A DNA stretch of 64,000 nt from positions 1 to 64,000 of the forward strand of contig NZ_JAAEDL010000015.1 of the NCBI RefSeq assembly GCF_018129005.1. The letters are read 5' to 3'. The stretch's first letter is position 1, and each line of letters begins with the position of its first letter. Of this stretch, positions 8,840-16,782 are shown one piece after another. A program made the position numbers and the translations under genes. The notes beneath the pieces were generated by a model. It did not search any database, was not told where the DNA came from, and saw nothing but the letters and a program-made list of their open reading frames with translations. This DNA comes from Neoroseomonas eburnea (GTDB lineage: Bacteria; Pseudomonadota; Alphaproteobacteria; Acetobacterales; Acetobacteraceae).

Positions 8840-8867
8840 CTAAGAGAGCTCTCAGAGCCGTCTGAGG
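8840..8867. repeat. left iteron cluster (CTAAGAG-type repeats at about 11-bp steps)
   Basis: CTAAGAG at 8840, CTCAGAG at 8851 and CTGAG at 8862 repeat with about one helical turn between them. Similar triplets occur at 26914-26940 (inverted) and 47848-47873. Positions near both ends and near the middle suggest binding sites for a phage protein, such as the transposase N-terminal domain; this is inference. Confidence 0.4.
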
Positions 8868-8872
8868 CCCCC

Positions 8873-9097
8873 CTAATCACGATCCACCATCACCAGATGG
8901 ACCGCCCCACGGACGCCGCAGCCCGTGCATCGAAGGATCGCTCCGAGCCGGCCCAGAGGACGGGAGGCCGCAACTCCATACCGCCCCGGCGCAATCAAGG
9001 CATGGTGACGGCAACGCTTGCACGTCGCCTCTAGCCACTGACCCGCCCTCGCAGCTGCGATCGCTGGCGTCTCGATCGTGATGCGCGGCCGGGCCAT
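8873..9097 (-). CDS. Com-like zinc-finger protein
   Basis: A protein of 74 residues with CKRC and CTGC pairs spaced like the four-Cys finger of Mu Com, which in Mu binds mRNA and switches on translation of the DNA-modification gene mom. Here it is the last gene of the phage and follows the DNA methylase gene by 40 bases, whereas Com precedes mom in Mu. The ATG at 9097 is chosen; a GTG at 9148 would overlap the methylase stop. A role in controlling the methylase is plausible but not shown. Confidence 0.65.
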   Translation of the reverse strand: MARPRITIETPAIAAARAGQWLEATCKRCRHHALIAPGRYGVAASRPLGRLGAILRCTGCGVRGAVHLVMVDRD

Positions 9098-9137
9098 GAC
9101 GCCGCACCCTACGGCTGGCGACGGGCCCGCGCGAGGG

Positions 9138-9959
9138 CTACCCTCCACCGCCCGTGATCAGCAGCTCCCGCACCCGTTGGGTCTCCCTGCCGGTCCGGTA
9201 GCCCATGGCATAGGTGGTCTCGACGACCTCCATCGCGAACCCGGCGAAGACCTCCCGCACCCCGGGGTGGTCATTCAGGCTCATGACGAATCGGCCGCGG
9301 ATGCCGCGGAGCACCCCCGCCAGGCGGGTGAAGTCGTCGCGGCTGAACAGCTCCTGTCCATAGACGCTCTCGCAGCCCCAATAGGGCGGGTCGAGATAGA
9401 ACAGCGTCCCCGGCCGATCGTAGCGGGGGATCAGCTCCTGGTAGGGCAGGCGCTCAATGACCACGCCAGCCAGGCGCTCATGGACCTCCTCCAGCACCGT
9501 CGCGAGGCGAGTGATGTTGAACTTGCCAGGGTGCGTCAGGGAAACCTGAAAGACCCTCCCCGTCACCTTTCCACCCCAAGAGACCCGCTGGAGGTAGATG
9601 AACCGGGCCGCGCGCTCGAGGTCCGTCAGCGTCTCAGGCCGTTGAGCCAGGAGGCGCTGGAACTCGTCGCGGCTGGTCAGGCGCCAGCGCAGCATGTCGA
9701 GGAAGGGCTCGTAGTGGCGCTGCAGGACCCGGAACAGGGTCGCGACGTCCCCCGACAGGTCGTTGATGACCTCCGCCTTCGCGCGGAAGGGTCGACGGAG
9801 GAACACTCCCCCCATGCCAATGAACGGCTCGACATAGGCGGTGTGGGGGATGGCCGCGAGGCGCTCGATGATGCGCTTCGCGAGCAGCTTCTTGCCTCCC
9901 ATCCATGCCGCTACGGGCACGGCAGGGCGGGCGGGGATCAGATTAGACGGTAACTCCAC
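9138..9959 (-). CDS. phage DNA adenine methylase (D12/Dam class)
   Basis: A protein of 273 residues. WMGGKKLLAKRI near the start and FIGMGGVF are the S-adenosylmethionine-binding parts, DLSGDV lies close by, and DPPYWG is the catalytic motif IV of N6-adenine methyltransferases of the D12 class. It would methylate phage DNA, probably as protection against restriction, taking the place that mom holds in Mu. The start is a GTG. It is the first gene of a two-gene modification unit, separated from the glycine-rich fibre gene by 144 bases. Confidence 0.88.
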   Translation of the reverse strand: MELPSNLIPARPAVPVAAWMGGKKLLAKRIIERLAAIPHTAYVEPFIGMGGVFLRRPFRAKAEVINDLSGDVATLFRVLQRHYEPFLDMLRWRLTSRDEFQRLLAQRPETLTDLERAARFIYLQRVSWGGKVTGRVFQVSLTHPGKFNITRLATVLEEVHERLAGVVIERLPYQELIPRYDRPGTLFYLDPPYWGCESVYGQELFSRDDFTRLAGVLRGIRGRFVMSLNDHPGVREVFAGFAMEVVETTYAMGYRTGRETQRVRELLITGGGG

Positions 9960-10103
9960 GGCAATCTCACACGGTCTATCCCGGTCGCGCCGGCCGGCGC
10001 GGGCGGGGCGGGTTTCCGTGCGAGGGTCTGGCCCTCGCGGCTTGGGCCGTTGGCGCGGCCCATCCCCCGCCTGTCGGCGGGGTGTGGCGGGCTCAAGCCC
10101 CCG

Positions 10104-10889
10104 TCACCACTCCACCACTGCCAGCCCGTTGCCGCCGGGCGCGGTCGAGTTCGTGCAACCGGACGCGCCGCCGCCCGGAAACTGCCCGGCATTGCCGTTG
10201 AAGCCGACCGAGTTCGACCCGACCGCGCGCGTGATGCTGGTGCCGAACCCCGAGGCGCCGCTGCCACCTTCGACCACGCCGGTCGCGCCATACACGATGC
10301 CGCTGCTGGCATAGCTTCCGGTGATCGCCAGATCGGCGCCGGCCACGCTGCCCCCGGCACCGCCCGCGCCGACGAGGCCGGCGGAGCCCTCGCCCCCCTT
10401 CCCGCCGCCGTTGCAGACCAGGGTGCCGAAGGTGGTGGCGCCGCCGTTCGCGCCGGCGGTGCCATGGCCAACCACCACGGGAATGACCTGGCCCGGCGTC
10501 ACGCCGAGCACCACCTCCCCATAGCCGCCGGCACCGCCGCCGCCGCCGGGCCAGCCGAGATCGGACGATCCGCCGCCGGACCCGCCCGCCCCCCAGGCCC
10601 GCACTTTCAGGCGCGTGACGTGCGCCGGAACCGTGAAACTCCCGCTGGCCAAGAACACCTGCATGCGTGGCGCTGTCAGCAGCATGATCGCCTGCAGCAC
10701 CTGCCCCCAGTCATTCTCGTCGGGCGTGAGGCCAGCCGCCTCGATCAGGCCAATGAGTTCCTCCTGGGAAGCATTCTGATAGCCGGCCGTGAACTCCGTG
10801 CCGGCGATCCCGGCGAGGAGATTGCGCATGCGCCAACCGCGGCGGCCGCTGCCGATGTCGACGGTGTTGGCGCCGTTGATCCGATCCAT
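10104..10889 (-). CDS. glycine-rich tail fibre/tip protein
   Basis: A protein of 261 residues. The first 75 residues form a helical phage-type domain (MDRINGANTV, ending LLTAPRMQVF), followed by a beta segment and about 150 residues rich in Gly with runs such as GGGGGAGGYG. Poly-Gly receptor-binding tips of this kind are known from tail fibres of other phages. It begins directly after the gp48 stop. A likely host-recognition protein at the distal tail. Confidence 0.75.
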   Translation of the reverse strand: MDRINGANTVDIGSGRRGWRMRNLLAGIAGTEFTAGYQNASQEELIGLIEAAGLTPDENDWGQVLQAIMLLTAPRMQVFLASGSFTVPAHVTRLKVRAWGAGGSGGGSSDLGWPGGGGGAGGYGEVVLGVTPGQVIPVVVGHGTAGANGGATTFGTLVCNGGGKGGEGSAGLVGAGGAGGSVAGADLAITGSYASSGIVYGATGVVEGGSGASGFGTSITRAVGSNSVGFNGNAGQFPGGGASGCTNSTAPGGNGLAVVEW

Positions 10890-11594
10890 TCAGGAAGCCT
10901 CCGCATAGGAGAAGACGGGCGTGGTGTGCGCCGGCGCAAGCTGGCGGATCACGCATTCCACCAGGCTCGGGACCAGCTCTCCGAGGAAGCCGCCGCATTC
11001 GAGAACGCCGAGCTCAGGCTCGATGACGCGGGTTTCCGGCAGGCTGACGACCCAGACGAAGCGCTCGGCGGCCGGCGCCAGCTCCATCCCGCATTCCAGA
11101 ACGCCGAGCACGGCGGGCGTGGTCTCGGCGATGGTGATCTCGACGCCGAGCGCGCCGGCGAGCGCGATGTAGTAGGCGGGCGTCTGGTAGCCCTGCTGCG
11201 TCCATCGCACATGCGCGGCCCTGCGCCGGTCATCGAGGCCGCCGGCGCTGTCCACCAGGTCCCGGCCGCACGGGTCGGGGCCGAGGACGCGCTCGAAATC
11301 CTCCAGCAGTTCCAGCCCGACCCGCGGGTCCACCTGCGGCAGCATGGCCTCGGCCGAGACCTCGAAGCGCTCGATCTCCTGCGCGAGGGCCAGCAGCAGC
11401 GAGGCGAGGGTCGTATCGAGGTCGCGCGACCACGCCCAGCCGGTAGGCAGCAGGTCGAGCAACTCTGCCTGGATGGCGGACACGCTGCGGGCCGCGCGCG
11501 GACCCTCCGGAAGAACGATGACGGCCGGCAGCGGCGGGATGCCATCGGGCGCGACAGCGACCGGCAGCTCGGCGAAGGCGGAGCCGGAGATCAT
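10890..11594 (-). CDS. Mu gp48/YmfQ-like baseplate protein
   Basis: A protein of 234 residues with the LLPTGWAWSRDLDTTLASLL opening characteristic of the YmfQ/DUF2313 family and the TP(A)YYIALAGALGVEITI segment. Mu gp48 is a baseplate wedge component next to gp47. Here two fibre-like genes are inserted between gp47 and gp48. The ATG at 11594 overlaps the previous stop by four bases (ATGA). The C-terminal half carries two LGVLECG repeats and may be adapted for binding fibres. Confidence 0.78.
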   Translation of the reverse strand: MISGSAFAELPVAVAPDGIPPLPAVIVLPEGPRAARSVSAIQAELLDLLPTGWAWSRDLDTTLASLLLALAQEIERFEVSAEAMLPQVDPRVGLELLEDFERVLGPDPCGRDLVDSAGGLDDRRRAAHVRWTQQGYQTPAYYIALAGALGVEITIAETTPAVLGVLECGMELAPAAERFVWVVSLPETRVIEPELGVLECGGFLGELVPSLVECVIRQLAPAHTTPVFSYAEAS

Positions 11595-12571
11595 GGCAGC
11601 GCCCACTCCCGGATTTCGTCCACCGACCACCCGGTCGCGCCGGTCACGGTGAGAACCGGGACACGCACGAGGCCATTGAGCGAATATCCGATCTCGAAAT
11701 CCCGCGGCATGCGGTTCGGGATGTCGGCACACATCATCGCGACATGCGTCGGGTTCGGCGCCGAGGGAAAAAGATAGGTGAGGCGCGGCGAGAGGGCCGC
11801 ACCGCCTGCGGCCGTGTTCCAGCGACCGGAGTTGCCTGCGCCGTCGAAGCCGCCCCAGGCGGTTTCATCACCATCAAAGCCCGCATACGCATTCGTCGTG
11901 CCCGGCACGCCGCCGATGCATAGGGAAGGACCGCCGGACGCGCCTCGGAACATGAGCTCCTTCACGCCGGCCGACGTGTTGCCGTTGTTCGCTGTGACCC
12001 GCAGGTACCAGATGCGCGCTGTCGATCGATCCGTCGCCAGGACGTTGCCCGTCACCGGCCAGGCGCGCTGTTCCCCCGGGATCCAGAGATCCGGGCTGAC
12101 CACGGCGAGATAGGGGATGAGCGTCACGCCGTCGTCCGAACCGCACAGGATGCCGCCGGCGGGCGAGGCCTTGACGATGCTGCTGAAGCTCGATGGCAGC
12201 GCCCTGATGCGCAGTTCCCCCGCGTAGACCGGGCTGCCGAAGTCGATGGCAATGGTCAGGCAGTCCTGCACCGACGTGTTGATCCAGTCGTGGATCGCAA
12301 AGGTGTCAGCGTTGTTGTCGATGGCATAGCCAAGGCCACGGCCAAGATAGGTCGCGGTCACGCCCCAGTGGCTCTCATTGGACGTGATGGTCTTCCCCGC
12401 CGTCTGATCGGCGCCGCCAACGGTCGCCGCCAGCTCCAGTTCCGCCAGTGCCAGGTATCGCTCGCGCGACCCGACCGTGACGAATACCCAATGGCGATGC
12501 GGCCCTGCGGGACCTGTCGCGACCCGCTGCATCGACGCGATGATGCCGTGGCTCGGCTGCATGAGAGGCAT
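11591..12571 (-). CDS. phage tail protein with discoidin-like middle domain
   Basis: A protein of 326 residues. I see no catalytic motif. Residues 60-200 (ESHWGVTATYLGRG, FAIHDWINTS, LTIAIDFGSPVYAGELRIRA, WYLRVTANNG) resemble the beta-sandwich pattern of F5/8-type C (discoidin) carbohydrate-binding domains, judged by eye only. It sits between a collar-like fibre gene and gp48 with one-base TGATG coupling to the upstream gene. A role in surface-sugar recognition is inferred. Confidence 0.6.
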   Translation of the reverse strand: MPLMQPSHGIIASMQRVATGPAGPHRHWVFVTVGSRERYLALAELELAATVGGADQTAGKTITSNESHWGVTATYLGRGLGYAIDNNADTFAIHDWINTSVQDCLTIAIDFGSPVYAGELRIRALPSSFSSIVKASPAGGILCGSDDGVTLIPYLAVVSPDLWIPGEQRAWPVTGNVLATDRSTARIWYLRVTANNGNTSAGVKELMFRGASGGPSLCIGGVPGTTNAYAGFDGDETAWGGFDGAGNSGRWNTAAGGAALSPRLTYLFPSAPNPTHVAMMCADIPNRMPRDFEIGYSLNGLVRVPVLTVTGATGWSVDEIREWALP

Positions 12572-13350
12572 CAGGCGGCCTCCAGGTTGCCGCAGATGGT
12601 CCAGGTGTCGGCCGCGACAAGCACGAGCTGCACGACGGCATGCTGGTCCACCGTCGCTGCCAGGTGGGTGGCGGCGACGTTGATGGCCACGCCGCTGTCG
12701 CCGGCGAATGTGAGCGGCCCGACGCCGGCCTGCTCGTAGGCGAGCATCGTGCCGATCGGGAAAGCGACGTCCTCGCCCGCAGGGATGGTCACGGCGCAAC
12801 CTGCCGCATTGGTGCAGCGGAAATAGGCGCCACCCTGCGCCAGCGCCGGTGCATGGGTGGTGCCGGACACGGTGACGACATTCGCCGCCCGCGCCGCGAC
12901 CAGGGCCGCCTGAACCGCCGCCATGGTCGCGATCTGCGCCGTGTCGGTACCGGGCGCCGCCGTGGGCGCGGTCGGCGTGCCGGTCAGCACGGGCGAAGCG
13001 AGAGGTGCCTTGGCGGCGAGCGCCGCCTCGATCTCCGTCCTGCGCATCGTCTCGATCGCAGGCAGGCAGCAGAAGATCTCCTTCTCCCCGGCCGCAAAGG
13101 AGATGCGGCTGCCCGTGCTGCTGTCGAGGAAGGCGCCGCGGGACAGGCTGGTCGCGCCCAGCACCTCGGTGCGGAAGGTCTCCCACTCGCCCGTCGTCTT
13201 GTCCCGCATGCAGACATCGGTGGTGTTGCCCACGCCGATGCGTGCGGCGAAGGTCACGAAGTCGGCGCCAGCCGGCCCGGTGGTGGTGATGCTGCCCGGC
13301 CCGGTGCTGGTGGTCAGCTCCTTGACGCGGTCGGCGTAGAGATGGGCCAT
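12571..13350 (-). CDS. tail fibre/collar-like protein
   Basis: A protein of 259 residues. The N-terminal part (MAHLYADRVKEL, FRTEVLGATSLSRGAFLDSS) is typical of baseplate-attached phage proteins. The middle has LASPVLTGTPTAPTAAPGTD, the repeat that links fibre shafts in many tail-fibre proteins, followed by an all-beta C terminus. It overlaps the gp47 stop by one base (TGATG). It probably joins the fibre to the baseplate. Confidence 0.75.
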   Translation of the reverse strand: MAHLYADRVKELTTSTGPGSITTTGPAGADFVTFAARIGVGNTTDVCMRDKTTGEWETFRTEVLGATSLSRGAFLDSSTGSRISFAAGEKEIFCCLPAIETMRRTEIEAALAAKAPLASPVLTGTPTAPTAAPGTDTAQIATMAAVQAALVAARAANVVTVSGTTHAPALAQGGAYFRCTNAAGCAVTIPAGEDVAFPIGTMLAYEQAGVGPLTFAGDSGVAINVAATHLAATVDQHAVVQLVLVAADTWTICGNLEAA

Positions 13351-14420
13351 CAGGGCGCCTCGAATGTGATGGTGCCGAGGATCGGCAGCTCGGTGGCCTC
13401 CGGCTCCACGTCGGCCGCGGGCAGCGTGAGCGAGTGCGAGTACTCCCCGGCCGCGCTGCTGATCGCCTCGGAGATCCGCGATCGCGCCAGCCGCTGGCCG
13501 ATGCGGGCGTCGGCGGCGAAGTAGGTCGCCAGCGCCGCTTCGACCGCGGCGCGCGTCTGCACGGTGTCGGGGCTCAGCGTCAGGGTGATGTCCACCTCGA
13601 CCGGCACCGCGGCGAGCACCTGCACATCCGCCGTCACCGGCCGCAGCGGCGCGATGTGGGCGGCGACGGCGGCCAGTTCCTCGGTCTCCGGCGCCCGCGG
13701 GCCGCGCATGCCGATGACGACGGCCACGGTGCCGAGGCCGGCCCAATTCCCATAGACCGCGACATGCGCGACGTCCGGCGATGCGGCGCGCGCCCATTCC
13801 TCGTAGTCGTATGCCGCGCCGCCATGCGGGCGCTGGCGGATGCGGGCGAGCAGACGGGAGCGCAAGGCTTCATCGGCCTCGAGGTCCGCCCCGCCGGTCA
13901 GGCCGCCGGCGGCGACAACGGCGGATTGCGGCAGGACGCCGGCGATCGGCGCGACCAGCTGCAGCACCGCGCCGGCGACCTGGTTGCCGGCGGCGCCGGC
14001 CTCCGTCGCCAGCACGGCCACGGTCGCGGTGCCGCCGGAGATCTCCGCCACCGAATCGGTGGTGTAGATCTGGCCGGAGGCGGCGCGCAGTTCGAGCCCT
14101 GCGGGCAGCAGGGTGCCGTCGCTGCCGGTGAAGGTGGCGCTGCCGATCGCCGGGGAGGCCGGCAGGCGCGTGACACCCCAGATGTCCGCGTGCCGTTCCA
14201 GCGCCTCGGCCGCCGCGGTGTCCGGCATCAGGTCGTCGGCGATGCGGCGCTGGTACAGCCAAAGATCGAATTGCCCCATGGCGACGACGCGTGCCAGCAC
14301 ACCCAGCACGGTGTTCGGACTGCGCGCGTCGACGCGACGATCCGCGGTTTCGAGCGCGGTCTCCATCCCGCCAGCGAGGCGTTCGGCGATCGCGTCGGGG
14401 GTGGGCAACGGCCAGGTCAT
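13350..14420 (-). CDS. baseplate J-like protein (Mu gp47)
   Basis: A protein of 356 residues with the gpJ/gp47 pattern: a helical N terminus (ARSPNTVLGVLARVVA, ALERHADIWGVTRLPA), a beta domain (GSATFTGSDGTLLPAG), GGADLEADEALRSRLLARIR, then a C-terminal wedge domain. In Mu-type myophages it forms the baseplate wedge that drives sheath contraction. The start overlaps the gp46 stop (ATGA). Confidence 0.9.
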   Translation of the reverse strand: MTWPLPTPDAIAERLAGGMETALETADRRVDARSPNTVLGVLARVVAMGQFDLWLYQRRIADDLMPDTAAAEALERHADIWGVTRLPASPAIGSATFTGSDGTLLPAGLELRAASGQIYTTDSVAEISGGTATVAVLATEAGAAGNQVAGAVLQLVAPIAGVLPQSAVVAAGGLTGGADLEADEALRSRLLARIRQRPHGGAAYDYEEWARAASPDVAHVAVYGNWAGLGTVAVVIGMRGPRAPETEELAAVAAHIAPLRPVTADVQVLAAVPVEVDITLTLSPDTVQTRAAVEAALATYFAADARIGQRLARSRISEAISSAAGEYSHSLTLPAADVEPEATELPILGTITFEAP

Positions 14421-14911
14421 GCGGCGCCGCCGCCGATGGTCCGGCGCACGGAGACCTGCGCCACGCCAGCGCGGGCGAGCAGCCCGAGCAGGCCGCGGCG
14501 CACCCATTCCGCCGAGACCTCGACCAGGTAGCCGCGGGTGGTGGCGAGCCAGTCCAGCGCCTCTGTCGCCATGGCCTCGGCCCGGCGGCGCGTTTCCTCG
14601 CTCTCCTTCGCCCGTTCGAGCAGCCAAAGGCGGGAGCCGATGCGCCGTCCTTGGCTGTCGAGAGCATCGCCGACCCAGCCCCGGCGCGGGTTCAATTCGG
14701 CGGGGGCGCCCGGATCCTCCGGCACGGCGGAGGGCTGAGAAGGCAGCAGGTCATCGGCGCGCGCGAATCGGTCGGAGCCGAGGGAGACGACCATGGCCGT
14801 CGCCGGCGTGGTGTCGAGCGCCAGGTCCGCGCCGGCGATGGCGAGATCGAAGCGGCGCTTCGCGACGTCGAAGCGCAGCGCGAGATCGGCAACGGGGGCG
14901 GGGCCGGGCAT
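14417..14911 (-). CDS. baseplate protein, Mu gp46 family
   Basis: A protein of 164 residues with DLALDTTPATAMVVSLGSDRF, RGWVGDALDSQGRRIGSRLW (the family signature) and a C-terminal helix-strand region. Mu gp46 is a gp25-like wedge component that nucleates sheath assembly. The start at 14911 lies 31 bases after the late-promoter-like repeat at 14943-14968, so it is probably the first gene of a transcript. No clear ribosome-binding site is visible. Confidence 0.85.
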   Translation of the reverse strand: MPGPAPVADLALRFDVAKRRFDLAIAGADLALDTTPATAMVVSLGSDRFARADDLLPSQPSAVPEDPGAPAELNPRRGWVGDALDSQGRRIGSRLWLLERAKESEETRRRAEAMATEALDWLATTRGYLVEVSAEWVRRGLLGLLARAGVAQVSVRRTIGGGAA

Positions 14912-14942
14912 ACCCGGACCATCGCGCGCGCGGGAGGTGCAG

Positions 14943-14968
14943 GTTAATGCCCGCGGGCGCGGGCGGGC
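14943..14968 (-). promoter_or_regulatory. late-promoter-like repeat, copy A (before gp46)
   Basis: Plus-strand GTTAATGCCCGCGGG continues into GC-rich sequence, identical over 26 bases to copy C at 36077-36102. On the coding strand it is a GC palindrome followed by GGCATTAAC. The distance to the gp46 start is 31 bases. It may be a -10-like box with an activator-binding palindrome upstream, as in Mu late promoters controlled by C. Confidence 0.6.
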
Positions 14969-14980
14969 CTGCACTTGGCC

Positions 14981-15520
14981 TCAGTCCATCAGAGGGCCGG
15001 GCGGCGCCGACGCGCCCGGATGCCCGTGCGCATTGTAGCGGTCCCGCATCTCCTGCATGGAGCCGTTGCCGTCGCTGACCTGGCCGCTGACGACCAGGTC
15101 GCCGGTGATGGCGACGCCCGTGGCCGTCACCTCCAGCACCGTGCCGCCGACCTGCACGGCGATGCCGTTCTGCGCCCGCACTTCGACCAGCCCGCCATTG
15201 CGGAAATGCAGGCGGTTGCCGGCCGCGTCGTGGATCACCGTCTCCCCGGGCTCGAGCGCGCCGTAGCGAGCCGAAGGACACGCGAGCGGCAGCGCGACCA
15301 TGTCCCCCTGGTCGCCGCCGACAGCGAGCAGGATCGTGTACCCGCCATCGGCCGGCGGGCGGGAAGCGAGGCCGAAGGGCTGCAGCACCTCGACGCCCGA
15401 CCGCAGCACGCCGTCATGCGTCTCCGCCTCGGCAGTCTGCGTTTCCCCGGCATCGTCGGTGCCGCGCAGCACGGCGCGCACCACCAGGCCGCGCAGGGCC
15501 ATCGCCGTCGCCTCGTCCAT
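14981..15520 (-). CDS. baseplate assembly protein V/Mu gp45 (tail spike)
   Basis: A protein of 179 residues. A beta-barrel N-terminal part (YTILLAVGGDQGDMVALPL, GETVIHDAAGNRLHFRNG) is followed by a beta-helix-like repeat and a C terminus NAHGHPGASAPPGP. The HGH-type motif at the tip of gp45/gpV spikes binds iron. It would form the membrane-piercing spike under the tube. One-base TGATG overlap with the P gene. Confidence 0.85.
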   Translation of the reverse strand: MDEATAMALRGLVVRAVLRGTDDAGETQTAEAETHDGVLRSGVEVLQPFGLASRPPADGGYTILLAVGGDQGDMVALPLACPSARYGALEPGETVIHDAAGNRLHFRNGGLVEVRAQNGIAVQVGGTVLEVTATGVAITGDLVVSGQVSDGNGSMQEMRDRYNAHGHPGASAPPGPLMD

Positions 15521-16782
15521 CAGCCTGCCCCCGACGTTCCGCCAGCCAGCGGCCGCGCCACATTGTCTCCGCGCGCCGTCGTGCCGCGGCTGCGCCCGCG
15601 GGCGCGGTTGCCGTCGGCCGGCGCCTCCCGCAGCACGTCGAACGCCGCCGGACCGACCAGGGAGAGCACGGTACGGTGCGCCGTGCCCTCCCCGTAGGTG
15701 AAGGTCACGCCGCCGATCAGCATGTCGCCGTTGATGCCGGCGTAGAGATCCTCGACCAGCACGAGCTCGTTGGGCCGCCAGAGCATCCGATCCTCCCCGG
15801 CGCGCCAGTCGAGGACGGTGTGCTTGACCTGCTCGGCTTTGGCGCGCGCAACCCGCATCATCCATTCCGCCTGTTCCTGGACGCTGACGCCGCCGCTCTG
15901 CGTCTTGGCCTGCACCACCTTGGGGCGATAGCGGGTGACGGCGGCATCGCGCGCATGGCCGGTCATCACGATGCCGCGCCGTTCCTGGGTCGCGGGGCGG
16001 GCGGGCGCCGGCGGCGTCGGGCCCGGGGTCAGCTCCGTCGCGCGCGACAGCGCGGGGTTGGTGGCGCGGCCGCCGGCGGCGCGTTCGGTCTGGCCCTTGA
16101 CGTAGTAGTCGCGGAACCGATCGCGCCAGCTCAGCGTCGCGGCGCTGGCCTGCACATTGCCCGGCATGCGCAGCGGCTCCGGCCCGCGCCGGCTGCCGCC
16201 GCGCGTCAGCACGATGCCGCCGACGCCGTCGCTGACGACCAGCACGGCACGCTGCCGTGCCGCCTTTTCGAGCGCCGACATGGCGGTCTCGGACACGTCC
16301 AGCGAGAACCGCGGAAACGGCGCGCCGACATCCACCTCCGCCCGCACCGGGATCCCGAACGGCGCGCAGATGCGATGGGCGATCTCGGTGAGCGTGAGGT
16401 TGCGGTATTCCGCCGGGCCATTCGGCGCGGCCGCGCAGTCCACCAGGTCCCCGGCGCGGTCGCGGCCGGAGACGGTGGCGTGCAGCGTGTCGCCGGCGAT
16501 CTCGAGCACCACCTCGTCGATCCAGCCGAGCAGGACTGTCTCCCCGTCGATCGCCAGCTTGGCCTCCGGGCCGGGGGCGAGCTCGTCCTCGATCGCACGC
16601 GCGATGCCGCGCAGCGCCGGCAGGGCGCGGCTCGCGCGGGCGCTGTCGTGATACCGCAGGGTATAGCTGCCGCTGATGTCCGCGAGGTCGCGCACGATCT
16701 CGACCTCGGTCCAGAGGTCATGGACCTGGCCGGCGACCGTGAGGCTGACCCGCCGCGTCGGCTGCGCGCGGCGGCCGCTCAT
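15520..16782 (-). CDS. baseplate hub protein, Mu gpP (gp44)
   Basis: A protein of 420 residues with the gpD/P-type hub fold: N-terminal beta domain (VSLTVAGQVHDLWTEVEIVRDL, LRYHD), the family-typical LTLTEIAHRICAPFGIPVRAEV, and a C-terminal LVLVEDLYAGINGDMLIGGVTFTYG. The hub joins tube, spike and wedges. A Pro-rich spacer sits near residue 250. It overlaps the circulation-protein stop by four bases. Confidence 0.88.
   Translation of the reverse strand: MSGRRAQPTRRVSLTVAGQVHDLWTEVEIVRDLADISGSYTLRYHDSARASRALPALRGIARAIEDELAPGPEAKLAIDGETVLLGWIDEVVLEIAGDTLHATVSGRDRAGDLVDCAAAPNGPAEYRNLTLTEIAHRICAPFGIPVRAEVDVGAPFPRFSLDVSETAMSALEKAARQRAVLVVSDGVGGIVLTRGGSRRGPEPLRMPGNVQASAATLSWRDRFRDYYVKGQTERAAGGRATNPALSRATELTPGPTPPAPARPATQERRGIVMTGHARDAAVTRYRPKVVQAKTQSGGVSVQEQAEWMMRVARAKAEQVKHTVLDWRAGEDRMLWRPNELVLVEDLYAGINGDMLIGGVTFTYGEGTAHRTVLSLVGPAAFDVLREAPADGNRARGRSRGTTARGDNVARPLAGGTSGAG

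Noticed and set aside
9986-10008. A possible fourth copy of the late-promoter repeat before the methylase gene
   Set aside because: Only a 12-base GC-rich part matches, GTTAAT is missing and the distance to the start differs by eight bases.
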